DNA of 64,000 nt from Pseudohalioglobus sediminis (GTDB lineage Bacteria > Pseudomonadota > Gammaproteobacteria > Pseudomonadales > Halieaceae): positions 248,001 through 312,000 of the forward strand of contig NZ_VTUX01000004.1 in the NCBI RefSeq assembly GCF_008370495.1, read 5' to 3'. The notes under the pieces are model-generated. The model did no database searches and was not told the DNA's origin. It worked only from the letters and a program-made list of their open reading frames with translations. A program made the position numbers and the translations under genes. Shown here piece by piece: positions 35,909-44,959 of the stretch. How positions within the stretch are numbered: the first letter of the stretch is position 1; the number at the start of each line of letters is the position of its first letter.

Positions 35909-37081
35909 TCAAGTCTGTTGGCTGGTGAAATCTCCCTGTGACAGCCATGCCCGCCAGTCTGACTCTAGTTGCCGCAGTCCACCCGGATAGGCCTTATGCA
36001 GGGCGTCAGTCCATGAGAAAGGTTTGCAAAAGTGCCGGTGAGCCTGCTCAACAACCTCCTTAACTGCATAGATGCCTGGTGATCCCTGCATCAAGAAGTA
36101 CATCAATGACCAGGCGACGGCGTAATTCTGCTCGCGCATTTCATCGTTCCACTGCTCGCGGTCGATAGCCAGGAAGTGCTCGAGTGCAGGCAGGCGGCTG
36201 CGTTGCAAAAGTCTGATGTGTCGGTGATTCGGGTGGATCGTGGCCCCCTGATGCTCTGGTTCCATGGTCTCAAAGTACTCCGCGAGACCCTCCGTCAGCC
36301 ACGGCGGCGTGTGCCCCAGATGACTAGCGGTGATGAGGTGGGACACTTCGTGGAATGAAGTCCTGATTGCCTGCCCCGTCTGTTTGGGATCGAACATGAC
36401 ATAGGCTTCGTTCTTGACGGGGCTGTAGAAGCCGCCGCTCGGTTTGCTGTTTGGCCAGGCGCGCTGGCGAAACGCGTTGTAGCGATCAACGCCACCGATC
36501 AACCGGAGGGTAATCAGTGACTGCCTTAGCTTCTCCTCGCCAAGGAAAAAGTGCCAGGTATCGTAGATGCGCTTGCTGCCCGCAGCGATCTTCCCCTGAA
36601 AGTCGAGCGGCAAGCTTACCCCGTCTGCCTGGATCGAATAGCGAAAGTCACGCCTGGTGCCGGCCATATCGACGACTGATGCGATCTGGTTTATCGGTCG
36701 CTTGTCAGAAAGATGTGTTTGGCCATTTTCGTCGATCCATCGATAAACGAGACGACTGCCGGTGTCTGTGCGGGCCTTGGTGGGTGGTAGCTTGCAAACC
36801 TGCGCATCACGAGCGGTATGGCCCAGGCTGAGAAATTGAACGTGTTCACTTGCGGGAGGATGACGAAGATTAGCAGCATCAATGTGTGCTGAATCGGTAT
36901 GCGGCGGAATCAACGATCCGATTGTGGCCGTGGTTCTCTCGCGAAATCTGCCAAACTTCTCTGTCAGTGTATGAAGCATTGCCAAGGGCTTTGCATCTGT
37001 ACCGTCCCGCAAAATGACCGCTGCCCAAAAACTGAGCAGGGCTAGTAGGGTGAAGATCATCCATGATCGTAACGCTTTCAT
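35909..37081 (-). CDS. DUF4124 domain plus HExxH peptidase-like protein
   Basis: 390-residue membrane-anchored protein. N-terminal helix (SWMIFTLLALLSFWAAVIL) is followed near residues 110-135 by a DUF4124-type segment YRWIDENGQTHLSDKRP. Later comes SFHEVSHLITASHLGHTPPWLTEGLAEYFE, split here as HEVSH and GLAEYFE, which fits a gluzincin zinc site of the DUF1570/peptidase-MA-like kind. Probably a periplasm-facing protease or inactive relative. Putting DUF4124 (usually stand-alone) with a metalloprotease is uncommon. ATG at 37081. Confidence 0.72.
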   Translation of the reverse strand: MKALRSWMIFTLLALLSFWAAVILRDGTDAKPLAMLHTLTEKFGRFRERTTATIGSLIPPHTDSAHIDAANLRHPPASEHVQFLSLGHTARDAQVCKLPPTKARTDTGSRLVYRWIDENGQTHLSDKRPINQIASVVDMAGTRRDFRYSIQADGVSLPLDFQGKIAAGSKRIYDTWHFFLGEEKLRQSLITLRLIGGVDRYNAFRQRAWPNSKPSGGFYSPVKNEAYVMFDPKQTGQAIRTSFHEVSHLITASHLGHTPPWLTEGLAEYFETMEPEHQGATIHPNHRHIRLLQRSRLPALEHFLAIDREQWNDEMREQNYAVAWSLMYFLMQGSPGIYAVKEVVEQAHRHFCKPFSWTDALHKAYPGGLRQLESDWRAWLSQGDFTSQQT

Positions 37082-37675
37082 ACAAGTAGGCTGATATCTC
37101 GTGCTGGCTGGGTTATTGATTCACGTTGACCGTATTTGACTTTCGCAGGAAGGCTACCCTAGCTGGCGTTGGCGCGTAAAAGGATGGTTTAAGAAAAATC
37201 GAGATTTACGGTGGCGTCTTGCCCGTAATGTCATTTAGGCGTGTTTGCGTGTGGATTTGCATCGAAATCTGAGCCGTTTCTGCGCGATACTGGTATCTTG
37301 CGATGAGCGATGCCGCGAGAAGAAACTGGACGGCAATTCAGGCAGCCAGCTGCCCCGCTACAGACCCGTTATCTGTAGTACCGCTACTGGGTCATAACAG
37401 CGTGTAATCAAACAGACTAACAACTGCATGCTTGCTCACCGAACGCCCTCGCAGCATTTCGCAGGATGATGAAAGTTTTGCAGTGGCGAGATCGACTAAA
37501 GTTATAAAGGAACGTGCACGGCAAGTATTGTGTCTACGGCAATCAGGTATATAAAGCCTTCATCCATAGTGGTTTAGTTGCACAGGTACACAGAATTGCG
37601 CTAAAGATAAGGAGGCAGGGACGGCAGAAACCGAATGCGAGAGCATAGGCTATGAGATGAAAACAGGTGTTGCCC
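37082..37675. other. Intergenic region with truncated MITE copy 3
   Basis: About 590 bp without a supported gene. MITE copy 3 lies at 37250 to about 37355: its left terminal repeat and first ~60 bp are clear, an ATTCAGGCAG piece follows, and the right terminal repeat is missing. The rest shows no hairpin-T-run or RNA gene I can defend. Confidence 0.5.
37250..37355. mobile_element. MITE-like element, truncated copy 3
   Basis: TGTGGATTTGCATCGAAATC at the left end and TGCGCGATA, TTGCGATGA blocks match copies 1 and 2. The similarity fades after ~105 bp, so the right half has been lost or replaced. Confidence 0.55.
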
Positions 37676-38299
37676 ATGATTGAGCGCTGGGGTTGGTTGC
37701 GCGGCTCCTACTATTACCTGATGAGAGCCTTGGGCAAGTACTGTGGCCTGGTGGTCTGTCACCTGTTCGCTCGCCCGATTCTGTTACCCGACTCGGGCAC
37801 CGATCTCGGTCCAGGTCGGGAGATAAGGATACTGACGAAAGAGCAGCTATTGGCTTTCAGCGATGATCCGGCATTGCAAATGGATAAGGCGTTTATCGAG
37901 ACGGCTGACAGCAGGGGGGATGCCTGCTGCGGAGTGTTGGAGGAAGGGCGCCTGGTGGCCTATGTGTGGCGCACCTTTGTTGCCACAGCACACGGCGACG
38001 AACTCTTCGTGGATTTCAATGAAAAGTGCCGCTACGGTTACAAGAGCTTGACCCTGCCGGCATACCGCGGGCAGCGCCTGCAGATTCTCATTTCCGAGTA
38101 TACCGACAAGTACCTGACCCGCGGCAGGCAGTTTCACATCTTCTTTGTCGAGACGCACAATTTCCCGTCGATTGTTGCGGTAAAGAAGGAAGATGCCGTG
38201 GTCGTCGGCCATGCAGGATACTGGAAACTGTTCGGTCGCTATTTCTGTTTCCGCTCTACCGGTGCTGCCCGGTACGGTTTTCGTTTCTTTGTGCCCTGA
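37676..38299 (+). CDS. GNAT-like acyltransferase protein
   Basis: 207-residue protein starting at ATG 37676 with AGGTG eight bases upstream. The central part fits a GNAT fold: strand pair GVLEEGRLVAYVWRTF, then LTLPAYRGQRLQILISEYTDKYL, where YRGQRLQ resembles the acetyl-CoA pyrophosphate loop (Q/RxxGxG/A) in altered form. A Cys-rich start (GDACCG) and aromatic tail (YGFRFFVP) are unusual. Donor and acceptor unknown. It is in the candidate island and the only rightward gene there. Confidence 0.55.
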   Translation: MIERWGWLRGSYYYLMRALGKYCGLVVCHLFARPILLPDSGTDLGPGREIRILTKEQLLAFSDDPALQMDKAFIETADSRGDACCGVLEEGRLVAYVWRTFVATAHGDELFVDFNEKCRYGYKSLTLPAYRGQRLQILISEYTDKYLTRGRQFHIFFVETHNFPSIVAVKKEDAVVVGHAGYWKLFGRYFCFRSTGAARYGFRFFVP

Positions 38300-38502
38300 G
38301 GTTTACACGCTTTTGTGGTGCACCCAGGGTTTGACCGGGTTCGGCCTTTCCCCGGTGATTAGTGCGTCGCTCCAGTCGATGTGGAGCATAGGAAATGCAA
38401 ACACCCTAAGGAGAGCAGACTGTAAGTACCCACTGAAATAGTCCCGCGCAAAGCTGAAGTTTTCGGCCATACTTAATGAGGCGAGGAGAGCGACATTGAC
38501 GT

Positions 38503-38602
38503 CATCATTAACGGGGGCACCGGCATTCATTAAACTGAATTTGCGAATATCGTTTAATGGAGAGAACACCGATGTCCAACGCAGGGATGATTATAGGTAT
38601 AC
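38503..38602 (+). repeat. Hairpin-SD leader repeat E, copy 2
   Basis: CATTAAAC and GTTTAATG arms, then GGAGAG and an ATG opening a 19-codon frame (MSNAGMIIGIPGLEVMRGK). Copy 1 at 30041 encodes a related start (SHAGIVIGIP). The frame stops at 38632. No downstream gene continues it. Confidence 0.5.
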
Positions 38603-38657
38603 CTGGCCTGGAAGTAATGCGGGGAAAGTGATGGCGCTTCGTCCAGTCTGGCAGCCT

Positions 38658-39068
38658 TCAGTGAGTCCTCCCGGATACTCCATCTGTGAGCCTCAACCCG
38701 TGCCAGGCGCCCTTTGATAGTCGGTATTGTGCGCGAGTTTTGAACGCGTCCGAGGTGAGTGCTTTCCCTGCTTTGTGTCGCGTCCTGTTGCAGAACAGGC
38801 AAGCGGCAACAATGTTTTCCTGGCTCACCTCGCCGCCCTCTGAATGGGGTACCAGGTGTTCACCGGTGCATTTCAGCAGTTGTGCCTGCTTCGAAGTGAT
38901 TGGGAAACGTGAAACCAGTTCCTGTTCCGACTCTTTCCACATAGGCTGATGGCAATAGTAGCAATGACCGTGCTGAACCTGGTAAGCACGAGATCTGGAC
39001 GTCTTGAGAGACTTGCGTTTTTGGGTCTTTACGGATTTTTCTTTGGGGGGTGATTTTATAAAGGACAT
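38658..39068 (-). CDS. HNH endonuclease-type protein
   Basis: 136-residue protein from ATG 39068 (the frame opens at 39161). After a basic N-terminal stretch (KEKSVKTQKRKSLKTSRSR) comes a treble-clef: GHCYYCHQ (CxxC), GEHLVPHSEGGEVSQENIV (catalytic His), and AACLFCNRTRH (second CxxC and final His). This is a complete HNH core. Such small HNH proteins occur in phage, restriction and mobile elements. It sits next to the tRNA end of the candidate island. Confidence 0.78.
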   Translation of the reverse strand: MSFIKSPPKEKSVKTQKRKSLKTSRSRAYQVQHGHCYYCHQPMWKESEQELVSRFPITSKQAQLLKCTGEHLVPHSEGGEVSQENIVAACLFCNRTRHKAGKALTSDAFKTRAQYRLSKGAWHGLRLTDGVSGRTH

Positions 39069-39425
39069 AGCGATACCAATAATTGATGTCACTAGGCGGT
39101 GGAAGGCTGTCCGTTCTGTGACCAGGGCCAACCAGATGGTTATCCCCCAATTATTTATCACTACACAGCCAATGGCTTGTGTCGAGTAGCATGGACTGCC
39201 AAGTCCTGTCTCCGACTCGTACGAGGCTCTGAAACATTAAGCTACTTATCAGGCAGATCGCCTGTGATAAAGCACACGAAAAGGATATACCCTGCCTGCC
39301 GTGCGGGCAATAGGCTTGGTAATCTCGCGATTCACCCACCGACCATGCATGAGCAGGTGTCACCCATCCTCCCGGAATAATCGGGTGGTCAAGGGCGCTA
39401 TAACTATCTGATAAATAATGAAAAA

Positions 39426-39502
39426 TGGTGGGCCCAGAAGGACTTGAACCTTCGACCTGCCGATTATGAGTCGGATGCTCTGACCAACTGAGCTATGGGC
39501 CC
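39426..39502 (-). tRNA. tRNA with CAT anticodon (Met, or lysidine-modified Ile2)
   Basis: A 77-nt gene with encoded CCA: acceptor GGGCCCA/TGGGCCC, D arm GCTCAGTTGGTCAGAGC, anticodon loop CTCATAA, variable AGGTC and T arm GAAGGTTCAAGTCCTTC. The anticodon stem has a T-C mismatch at its outer pair. Sequence alone does not separate elongator Met from Ile2. The acceptor is closer to Ile2 genes I remember from gammaproteobacteria. Possible integration site for the island to its left. Confidence 0.93.
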
Positions 39503-39689
39503 GCAGAGGGTGAGGTGGGCGATTATAGTGAATCAGGAAGCCGGCGCATAGTGCCGGATGGCAGGTGCAGCGTGGCCCCTGGGCAGTGGTTAGGTCGGCC
39601 TGGGCTCGCTCGCCAGGCGCACCTCGCAGCGATTGCCGTCTACGCTTACGCGGATCACCCGTTACACAACGTGTTTTGCCAGGCCGCGC

Positions 39690-39956
39690 TTACTGGCCGC
39701 TGACGAGGGGGTGATCGCTGGGCAATTGGCGTTTTATCCACAGGGCCAGCTTGTGCTCCATGTTGGGCACGCTGATATCCTGCTTTGCCAGCGGCTGTAT
39801 CAGTTTGTCCTCTACCAGGGCGCGGTAAATGTATTCCACTTTGAGTTTGTGGGAGTCGGTGGCCTCAAATTCGCCGTAGCCACGTTTGCGGACATAAACG
39901 GCCCCCACGGCGAGCGCCTTTTTCACCAGCTCCGTTTCCTGCTTGTTCTTGGCCAC
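39690..39956 (-). CDS. DUF5062 family protein
   Basis: 88-residue cytosolic protein: NKQETELVKKALAVGAVYVRKRG, then KVEYIYRALVEDKLIQPLAK and MEHKLALWIKRQLPSDHPL. The pattern fits the small DUF5062 family of gammaproteobacteria, whose function is unknown. It is adjacent to the tRNA gene on the outer side of the island. No signal peptide. ATG start. Confidence 0.72.
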   Translation of the reverse strand: MAKNKQETELVKKALAVGAVYVRKRGYGEFEATDSHKLKVEYIYRALVEDKLIQPLAKQDISVPNMEHKLALWIKRQLPSDHPLVSGQ

Positions 39957-40141
39957 CGTATTCTCCCTTGGAAACTGGATACGTCATGTCAGCTTGCCAC
40001 AAAGTTCCGGCCTGGCTTCATGGCTTGAACTGTGTGTGTTGCAAAAATAATAGTGTAGTCCAATATGCCTGCGTCGCCGTTTGGCTGCAGGAGAAATCCA
40101 GCGCCAGCGGTATCCCGGTATCAGGTTGATTTGGAGAAAAC

Positions 40142-40585
40142 ATGAACACGCAGGTGATTATTGATGCGCTTAACAGCCATACCTTGCCTTTCATCAAGAT
40201 GCTCGGCGGGCGTGTGACGGACGTCGATGTCGAGCAGCAAAGCTGTACCTTCGAATTCAATGTGTCGCATGACTTCTGCCACTCCGGCGATGTGGTACAG
40301 GGCGGGTTTGTCACTGCAATGCTGGATGCGGCCATGAGCCATGCGGTCGTTGGCCTCGGGACTGACATCGCCAACGTGTCCTCCCTCGAAATTACCACGC
40401 GCTACCTCGAGGCCACCCGGGCCGGCAGGCTTGTCGCCGTCGGCAAGATCACCAAGGCCGCCTACAAGACCGCCTTTCTCGAAGGGTCGCTCTACGACGG
40501 CGATGGCAAGTTGCTGGCTACCGCCCAGACCGTCGCCAAACTGGTGCGGAAAAAACCAGGGGATACTGCAAGCCCCGCAGGTTGA
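40142..40585 (+). CDS. PaaI-type hot-dog thioesterase
   Basis: 147-residue hot-dog protein. The family signature HSGDVVQGGFVTAMLDAAMSHA carries the catalytic region (HGG-like: here QGGFV then D for activation). SLEITTRYLEATRAGRLVAVG and ATAQTVAKLVRK complete the fold. It hydrolyses acyl-CoA thioesters, probably aryl or medium-chain, in the cytosol. Rightward and convergent with the PQQ dehydrogenase. Confidence 0.85.
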   Translation: MNTQVIIDALNSHTLPFIKMLGGRVTDVDVEQQSCTFEFNVSHDFCHSGDVVQGGFVTAMLDAAMSHAVVGLGTDIANVSSLEITTRYLEATRAGRLVAVGKITKAAYKTAFLEGSLYDGDGKLLATAQTVAKLVRKKPGDTASPAG

Positions 40586-40592
40586 CGCGGGG
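40573..40592. terminator. Hairpin at the thioesterase/PQQ dehydrogenase junction
   Basis: CCCCGC/GCGGGG with an 8-nt loop overlaps the thioesterase stop codon. There is no T-tract; terminator function is uncertain. Confidence 0.3.
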
Positions 40593-40649
40593 AGGGCGGC
40601 GCCGTCGGCCTGGCTGCAGTGTTCGGGCCCGGTCGCGAATGCGCCACTT

Positions 40650-42818
40650 TCACGGTGTGCTTTCTGTTTTGACGCCAGGCTTTGCCGCCTCCCAGTCAGC
40701 ATTGGCCTTGTCGATAACGAATGCCCGAATTGCCTTCACCTCCGCCTTGCTCAGCCGGTCGCTGAAACTGATCATTCCGTTCTGTTTCAGGGCGCCGTCC
40801 AGTACCACCGTGTACCAGCCGTCGTTATCCAGCAGTGCTGAGTGACGCAGGTCGGGCGTGCCGCCGCCGCCGACCACCGCAACGCCATGGCAGCCGCCGC
40901 ATTGCTGGTAGTAGCGGGTTTTACCCAGGGCGATTTCCTCTGCGCTGGCAACGCTGGGCGGCGGCTTGCGTGTCACCATCTCCTGCTTGGGAATGGATAA
41001 GGTGGCATCGCCACCCAGTTTGTACACCAGCACGCGGCCTTCGACCGGCGCCGCCTCCGGGGTCATGAACACGCCGCCCGCCAGCTGCAGCAAACTGCCC
41101 CAGCCGGACATCACCGCCACGTATTGTTCACCGTCCACGGTATAGGTCACCGGGCCGGCGACAATGCCGGTATCTGCCTGGTGATTCCACAACAGCTTGC
41201 CGCTATCGGCGGCATAGGCCGCAAAGCGTCTGTCGGAAGTGCCCTGGAACACCAAGTTGCCCGCAGTGGACAGGGTGCCGCCGTTCCAGGGCCGCTGGTA
41301 CTGGACGCGCCAGACTTCTTTTTGCTGCACCGGATCCCAGGCGCTCAGGTGGCCGCGTATGTCCTTGAGGATATCGTCGCGTTCGGCCTTGTCGGATGGC
41401 AGGTCTGCGGTAGAGAAGTCGACGCCGAAGTTGGACTGCCCCGGGCGGTACTCGAAACCGTCAGGCTCGTCCTGGTAGATATGAAAGATTTCCTGGGCGG
41501 GCAGGTATACCAGCCCGGTGGCCGGGTTATACGACCAGGGATGCCAGTTGTGTCCGCCAAAGGGTGAGGGGTAGATGGCCACGCCCTCGCCCTCGTAACG
41601 TGCATCTTCTGTTTCCACCGGTCGGCCCGTCTTCGGGTCCACATGGGTGGCCCAGTTGATGGGTACGTAGTTGTTGGCGGATATGAACTCGCCGGTGACC
41701 CGGTCAATGACGTAGAAGAAGCCGTTCTTGGGTGCCTGCATCAGCACCTTGCGCGGCTTGCCGTCTATGTCCAGGTCGGCAAGCATAATGGGCTGGGTCG
41801 CGGTGTAGTCCCAGGTCTCGCCCGGGGTGGTCTGGTAGTGCCACACGTACTCGCCGCTATCCGGTTTCAGTGCCACGATAGAGGAGAGGAACAGGTTGTC
41901 GCCGCCGCCGGGCGAGCGGATACGCTGGTTCCAGGGTGTACCGTTACCCACACCGATATACAGCAGGTCCAGTTCGGGGTCGTAGGCCATGGAATCCCAG
42001 ACGGTACCGCCGCCGCCGACTTTCCACCACTCACCGTTCCAGGTCTTTTCCGCCATCTCCAATGCGGGGCTTTCCTGGCCATTGGCGGGATTGCCGGGAA
42101 TGGTATAAAAGCGCCAGTCCATCGCCCCGGTCTCGGAATCGTAGGCGCTGATGTAGCCGCGCACGTCATACTCGCCGCCGCCGCTGCCGATGAACACCTT
42201 GCCCTTGATGACACGGGGTGCACCGGTAATGGTGTAAGCCAGTTGCGGATCAAAGGTCTGCACCGACCAGGCGACCTTGCCGCTGTCGCGCTCCAGCGCC
42301 ACCAGGCGTCCGTCCAGGGTGCCGACGTAGACCTTGTCACCCCAGGCCGCAACGCCGCGGTTGACCACGTCGCAGCAGGCATGCACGCCCTTGCTCCTGG
42401 GCACCTGTGGATCGTATTTCCACAGCAGTTTGCCGGTGGCTGCATCGAGTGCGAACACCACGCTCCAGGCGCCAGTGGTATACATGACACCGTCAATGAC
42501 CAGTGGTGTGGCTTCAATACCGCGATAGATCCCCAGCGGGTAGGACCAGGCCAGCCCCAATCCGGCGACATTATCGCTGGTGATGGATTTCAGCGGGCTG
42601 AAACGCTGTTCTGAGTAGGTGCGCCCATGGGTCAGCCAGTTACCGGTTTCCCGATCGGCGTTGCGTATCCGTTCAGCGGTGACGGCGGCAGCATTGTGCG
42701 CCGGGCTCACGCTTAATGGTTTAGCGCTTGGCGCGGGCGCTGCTGACGCGGCCGGGGCGCTGCATGCAGCGAGCGTCAGGGCGAGGCAAAGCAGCCCCCG
42801 GTATTTCTTATTATGCAT
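40650..42818 (-). CDS. PQQ-dependent alcohol dehydrogenase (quinohaemoprotein), lipoprotein
   Basis: 722-residue periplasmic enzyme. The N-terminus has a lipobox (LTLAAC at the end of a signal peptide), so it is probably outer-membrane or inner-membrane anchored. The body is the eight-bladed PQQ propeller: WLTHGRTYSEQRFSPL, GVHACCDVVNRGVA with the vicinal disulphide Cys pair, and tryptophan-docking repeats. The C-terminal ~90 residues form a cytochrome c domain with CGGCHG. It oxidises alcohols and passes electrons to the respiratory chain. Specific substrate is not assigned. PQQ synthesis genes are not in the window. Confidence 0.9.
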   Translation of the reverse strand: MHNKKYRGLLCLALTLAACSAPAASAAPAPSAKPLSVSPAHNAAAVTAERIRNADRETGNWLTHGRTYSEQRFSPLKSITSDNVAGLGLAWSYPLGIYRGIEATPLVIDGVMYTTGAWSVVFALDAATGKLLWKYDPQVPRSKGVHACCDVVNRGVAAWGDKVYVGTLDGRLVALERDSGKVAWSVQTFDPQLAYTITGAPRVIKGKVFIGSGGGEYDVRGYISAYDSETGAMDWRFYTIPGNPANGQESPALEMAEKTWNGEWWKVGGGGTVWDSMAYDPELDLLYIGVGNGTPWNQRIRSPGGGDNLFLSSIVALKPDSGEYVWHYQTTPGETWDYTATQPIMLADLDIDGKPRKVLMQAPKNGFFYVIDRVTGEFISANNYVPINWATHVDPKTGRPVETEDARYEGEGVAIYPSPFGGHNWHPWSYNPATGLVYLPAQEIFHIYQDEPDGFEYRPGQSNFGVDFSTADLPSDKAERDDILKDIRGHLSAWDPVQQKEVWRVQYQRPWNGGTLSTAGNLVFQGTSDRRFAAYAADSGKLLWNHQADTGIVAGPVTYTVDGEQYVAVMSGWGSLLQLAGGVFMTPEAAPVEGRVLVYKLGGDATLSIPKQEMVTRKPPPSVASAEEIALGKTRYYQQCGGCHGVAVVGGGGTPDLRHSALLDNDGWYTVVLDGALKQNGMISFSDRLSKAEVKAIRAFVIDKANADWEAAKPGVKTESTP

Positions 42819-42874
42819 GTGTGCTGGCCTGCTATTTTCGGGTCAGAAAACTATAGCACAGCGGTCTCCCGCGC

Positions 42875-43306
42875 TTACGCCAGCGTTAAATACACCGCTT
42901 TCAGTGCCAGTCCCAGCAGGCACAGGCTGGACGCCAGGAACAGCATGAAGCGTATCGGAATGGTGTTGACCAGGTTCTGCCACAGGCTGTGTACGATGCG
43001 CAGCCCGCAATAGGCCCATGCCAGTGCGAGGCTGGTGGTGGTGCTGTCGCCGGCTACTGCCAGGATCATGATCACTGCATAAAACAGCGTGGGCTGCTCC
43101 ATCAGGTGCACGTAGTTGTGCGACACCCAGTTCACCTTTGCGGGCATTGCTGGCTCCACGTCCTGGTAGCGCCCACCGGGTTCCGCTTGCGTGAGATCGA
43201 TGCCCGCTTTCTTGAACGCGGGGAAGCGGGTGAACATGATCCAGAACAGCACGATGATAGACCACAGGATGAGCACGGCCGCGGGGGCCAGGATGGGGGG
43301 CGCCAT
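42875..43306 (-). CDS. MAPEG family membrane protein
   Basis: 143-residue protein with four membrane helices, matching the MAPEG (membrane-associated eicosanoid/glutathione metabolism) family: NYVHLMEQPTLFYAVIMIL, and YCGLRIVHSLWQN. The residues contacting glutathione in eukaryotic members are partly present. Bacterial members have glutathione transferase or peroxidase activity in some cases, mostly untested. GGAG before the ATG. Confidence 0.85.
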   Translation of the reverse strand: MAPPILAPAAVLILWSIIVLFWIMFTRFPAFKKAGIDLTQAEPGGRYQDVEPAMPAKVNWVSHNYVHLMEQPTLFYAVIMILAVAGDSTTTSLALAWAYCGLRIVHSLWQNLVNTIPIRFMLFLASSLCLLGLALKAVYLTLA

Positions 43307-43378
43307 GTTTATCTCCTTGTTGTTTGGCTACCCCGGCATTGTCCGGCGCGGCGGGGAGGCAATGCAAGCGCGGTGTGC

Positions 43379-44908
43379 TCAGCCCAGCAGGCGTTCGCGG
43401 GTCTTATCCGCCCACGTGAGAATGGACTGGCGTTCGTCGGCCGACTTGCGTTGCCAGTTGTTGAGTGTCAGGCCCATGCGGCCGTTGTCGCTGAAGGCCT
43501 CCTGGTGGCGGTCGATAAACTGCCAGTACAGGCTGTTGTAGGGGCAGGCATCGCTGCCGGTCATTTTGTCCGGCCGGTAACGACAGTGATCGCAATGATC
43601 GCCCTGTCGCTTGATGTACTTGCCGCTGGCGGCGTAGGGTTTGCTGGCCATGATGCCGCCGTCGGCATGCAGCGCCATGCCCAGCGTGTTGGGTAGCTCC
43701 ACCCATTCGAAGGCATCCACGTAGACGGCCAGGTACCAGTCGCAAACCTGCTTCACGTCGAGGCCGGTGAGCAGGGCGAAGTTGCCTATAACCATGAGCC
43801 GCTGGATGTGGTGCCCGTAACCGAGATCGAGGGATTGTTGCAGTGCTTTGTGCAGGCACTGCATGTCTGTGTCAGCGGTCCAGAACCAGTCGGGCAGGGG
43901 GGTGGTGGCGTCGAGCGTATTCAGCTCCGCGTAATCCGGCATCTTCAGCCAGTACAGGCCGCGCACATATTCCCGCCAGCCGAGTATCTGGCGGATAAAG
44001 CCCTCGGCTGCGGCGAGATCGCATTGGCCCTCGCGCCAGGCGTCCTCCGCAGCGCGGCACACCGCCAGCGGGTCCAGCAGGCCGATATTCAGGTACATGG
44101 AAACCAGGCTGTGATAGAGCCAGGGCGATTCCTCCGCCATGGCATCCTGGTACTGGCCGAATTTCGGCAGGCAGTGCTGTATAAAAAACGTCAGTTGTTC
44201 TTCCGCCGCCGCCGCGGTGACGGCGAAATTAAAACGTGTGAGATCGCCGGGGTTGTCGGGGAACTCGCGTTCCACCAGGTCCAGCACTTCTTCCGTGAGA
44301 GTGTCGCGGGCGATGTCGGGGCGTTCGGGAATAGCGTCCTTGCCGCGCCAGCCGGCGCGATTCTGCTGGTCGTAGTTCCACTTGCCGCCTTCGGGCTTAC
44401 CCTGCTCATCCAGCAGCAGCTTGTGCTGGCGCCGCATTTGCCGGTAAAAGTACTCCATGCGCAGTTGCTTGCGGCCCTCCGCCCAGTCCCTGAATGCGTC
44501 CAGTGAGCACAGGAAGCGATCGTCCGGGAGCCAGCGCAGCTCAAGGCCGACTTCGTCGGCAACGGCATCGAGGTGTTCGGAAACTCGGTGCTCTCCGGGC
44601 TCACAAAAGACCACCTCGGTAATATCGGTCTCCGCGCTGACCTGCTGCAGGGCCTCACCCAGTGAAGCCACGCCATCTTCATATTGGAAGTAGTGCACCT
44701 TGAAACCCGCTGCACGCAGGTCGTCGCGAAAGTGCCGCATGGCGGCAAAGATCAGTGCGATCTTGTGCCGGTTGTGTGTCACGTAAGTGGCTTCGTCGCG
44801 CACCTCGGCCATCAGCACGACGTCCTGTTGCGGATCGAGTTCGCGCAGCGGCGCGAGCTCACGGCTTAGCTGGTCACCGAGTACCAGTATGATCTTGGGA
44901 TTTTGCAT
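43379..44908 (-). CDS. FeS-containing photolyase/cryptochrome-like protein (FeS-BCP class)
   Basis: 509-residue protein of the bacterial cryptochrome/(6-4) photolyase class with an iron-sulfur cluster. The N-terminal domain starts KIILVLGDQLSREL. Antenna/FAD-binding regions in the C-terminal half include LGYGHHIQRLMVIGNFALL, DWYLAVYVDAFEWVELPNT and MASKPYAASGKYIKRQGD. Cluster-type Cys lie in CDHCRYRP and DACPYN. It probably repairs (6-4) photoproducts using light, or senses blue light. Length fits PhrB. It stands alone. Confidence 0.9.
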   Translation of the reverse strand: MQNPKIILVLGDQLSRELAPLRELDPQQDVVLMAEVRDEATYVTHNRHKIALIFAAMRHFRDDLRAAGFKVHYFQYEDGVASLGEALQQVSAETDITEVVFCEPGEHRVSEHLDAVADEVGLELRWLPDDRFLCSLDAFRDWAEGRKQLRMEYFYRQMRRQHKLLLDEQGKPEGGKWNYDQQNRAGWRGKDAIPERPDIARDTLTEEVLDLVEREFPDNPGDLTRFNFAVTAAAAEEQLTFFIQHCLPKFGQYQDAMAEESPWLYHSLVSMYLNIGLLDPLAVCRAAEDAWREGQCDLAAAEGFIRQILGWREYVRGLYWLKMPDYAELNTLDATTPLPDWFWTADTDMQCLHKALQQSLDLGYGHHIQRLMVIGNFALLTGLDVKQVCDWYLAVYVDAFEWVELPNTLGMALHADGGIMASKPYAASGKYIKRQGDHCDHCRYRPDKMTGSDACPYNSLYWQFIDRHQEAFSDNGRMGLTLNNWQRKSADERQSILTWADKTRERLLG

Positions 44909-44959
44909 GAGCTTGATACGCAGCGGGTGCGCCCGCGGATGGCGTGCGTCGGGTGCTAC

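Larger units (their letters stand above)
30766..39502. mobile_element. Candidate tRNA-bounded genomic island (no integrase)
   Basis: The intact tRNA at one end and a same-orientation copy of its 3' half at the other are the usual footprint of site-specific integration into a tRNA gene. Between them are seven genes of unrelated accessory types, three MITE-like copies and two other repeat types. No integrase or excisionase gene is visible, so it would be an old, immobile remnant. Simple duplication of the tRNA is the alternative. Confidence 0.35.

Noticed and set aside
41643-42614. 323-codon frame antisense to the PQQ dehydrogenase
   Set aside because: It is a shadow of the propeller gene with Gly/His-rich nonsense composition.
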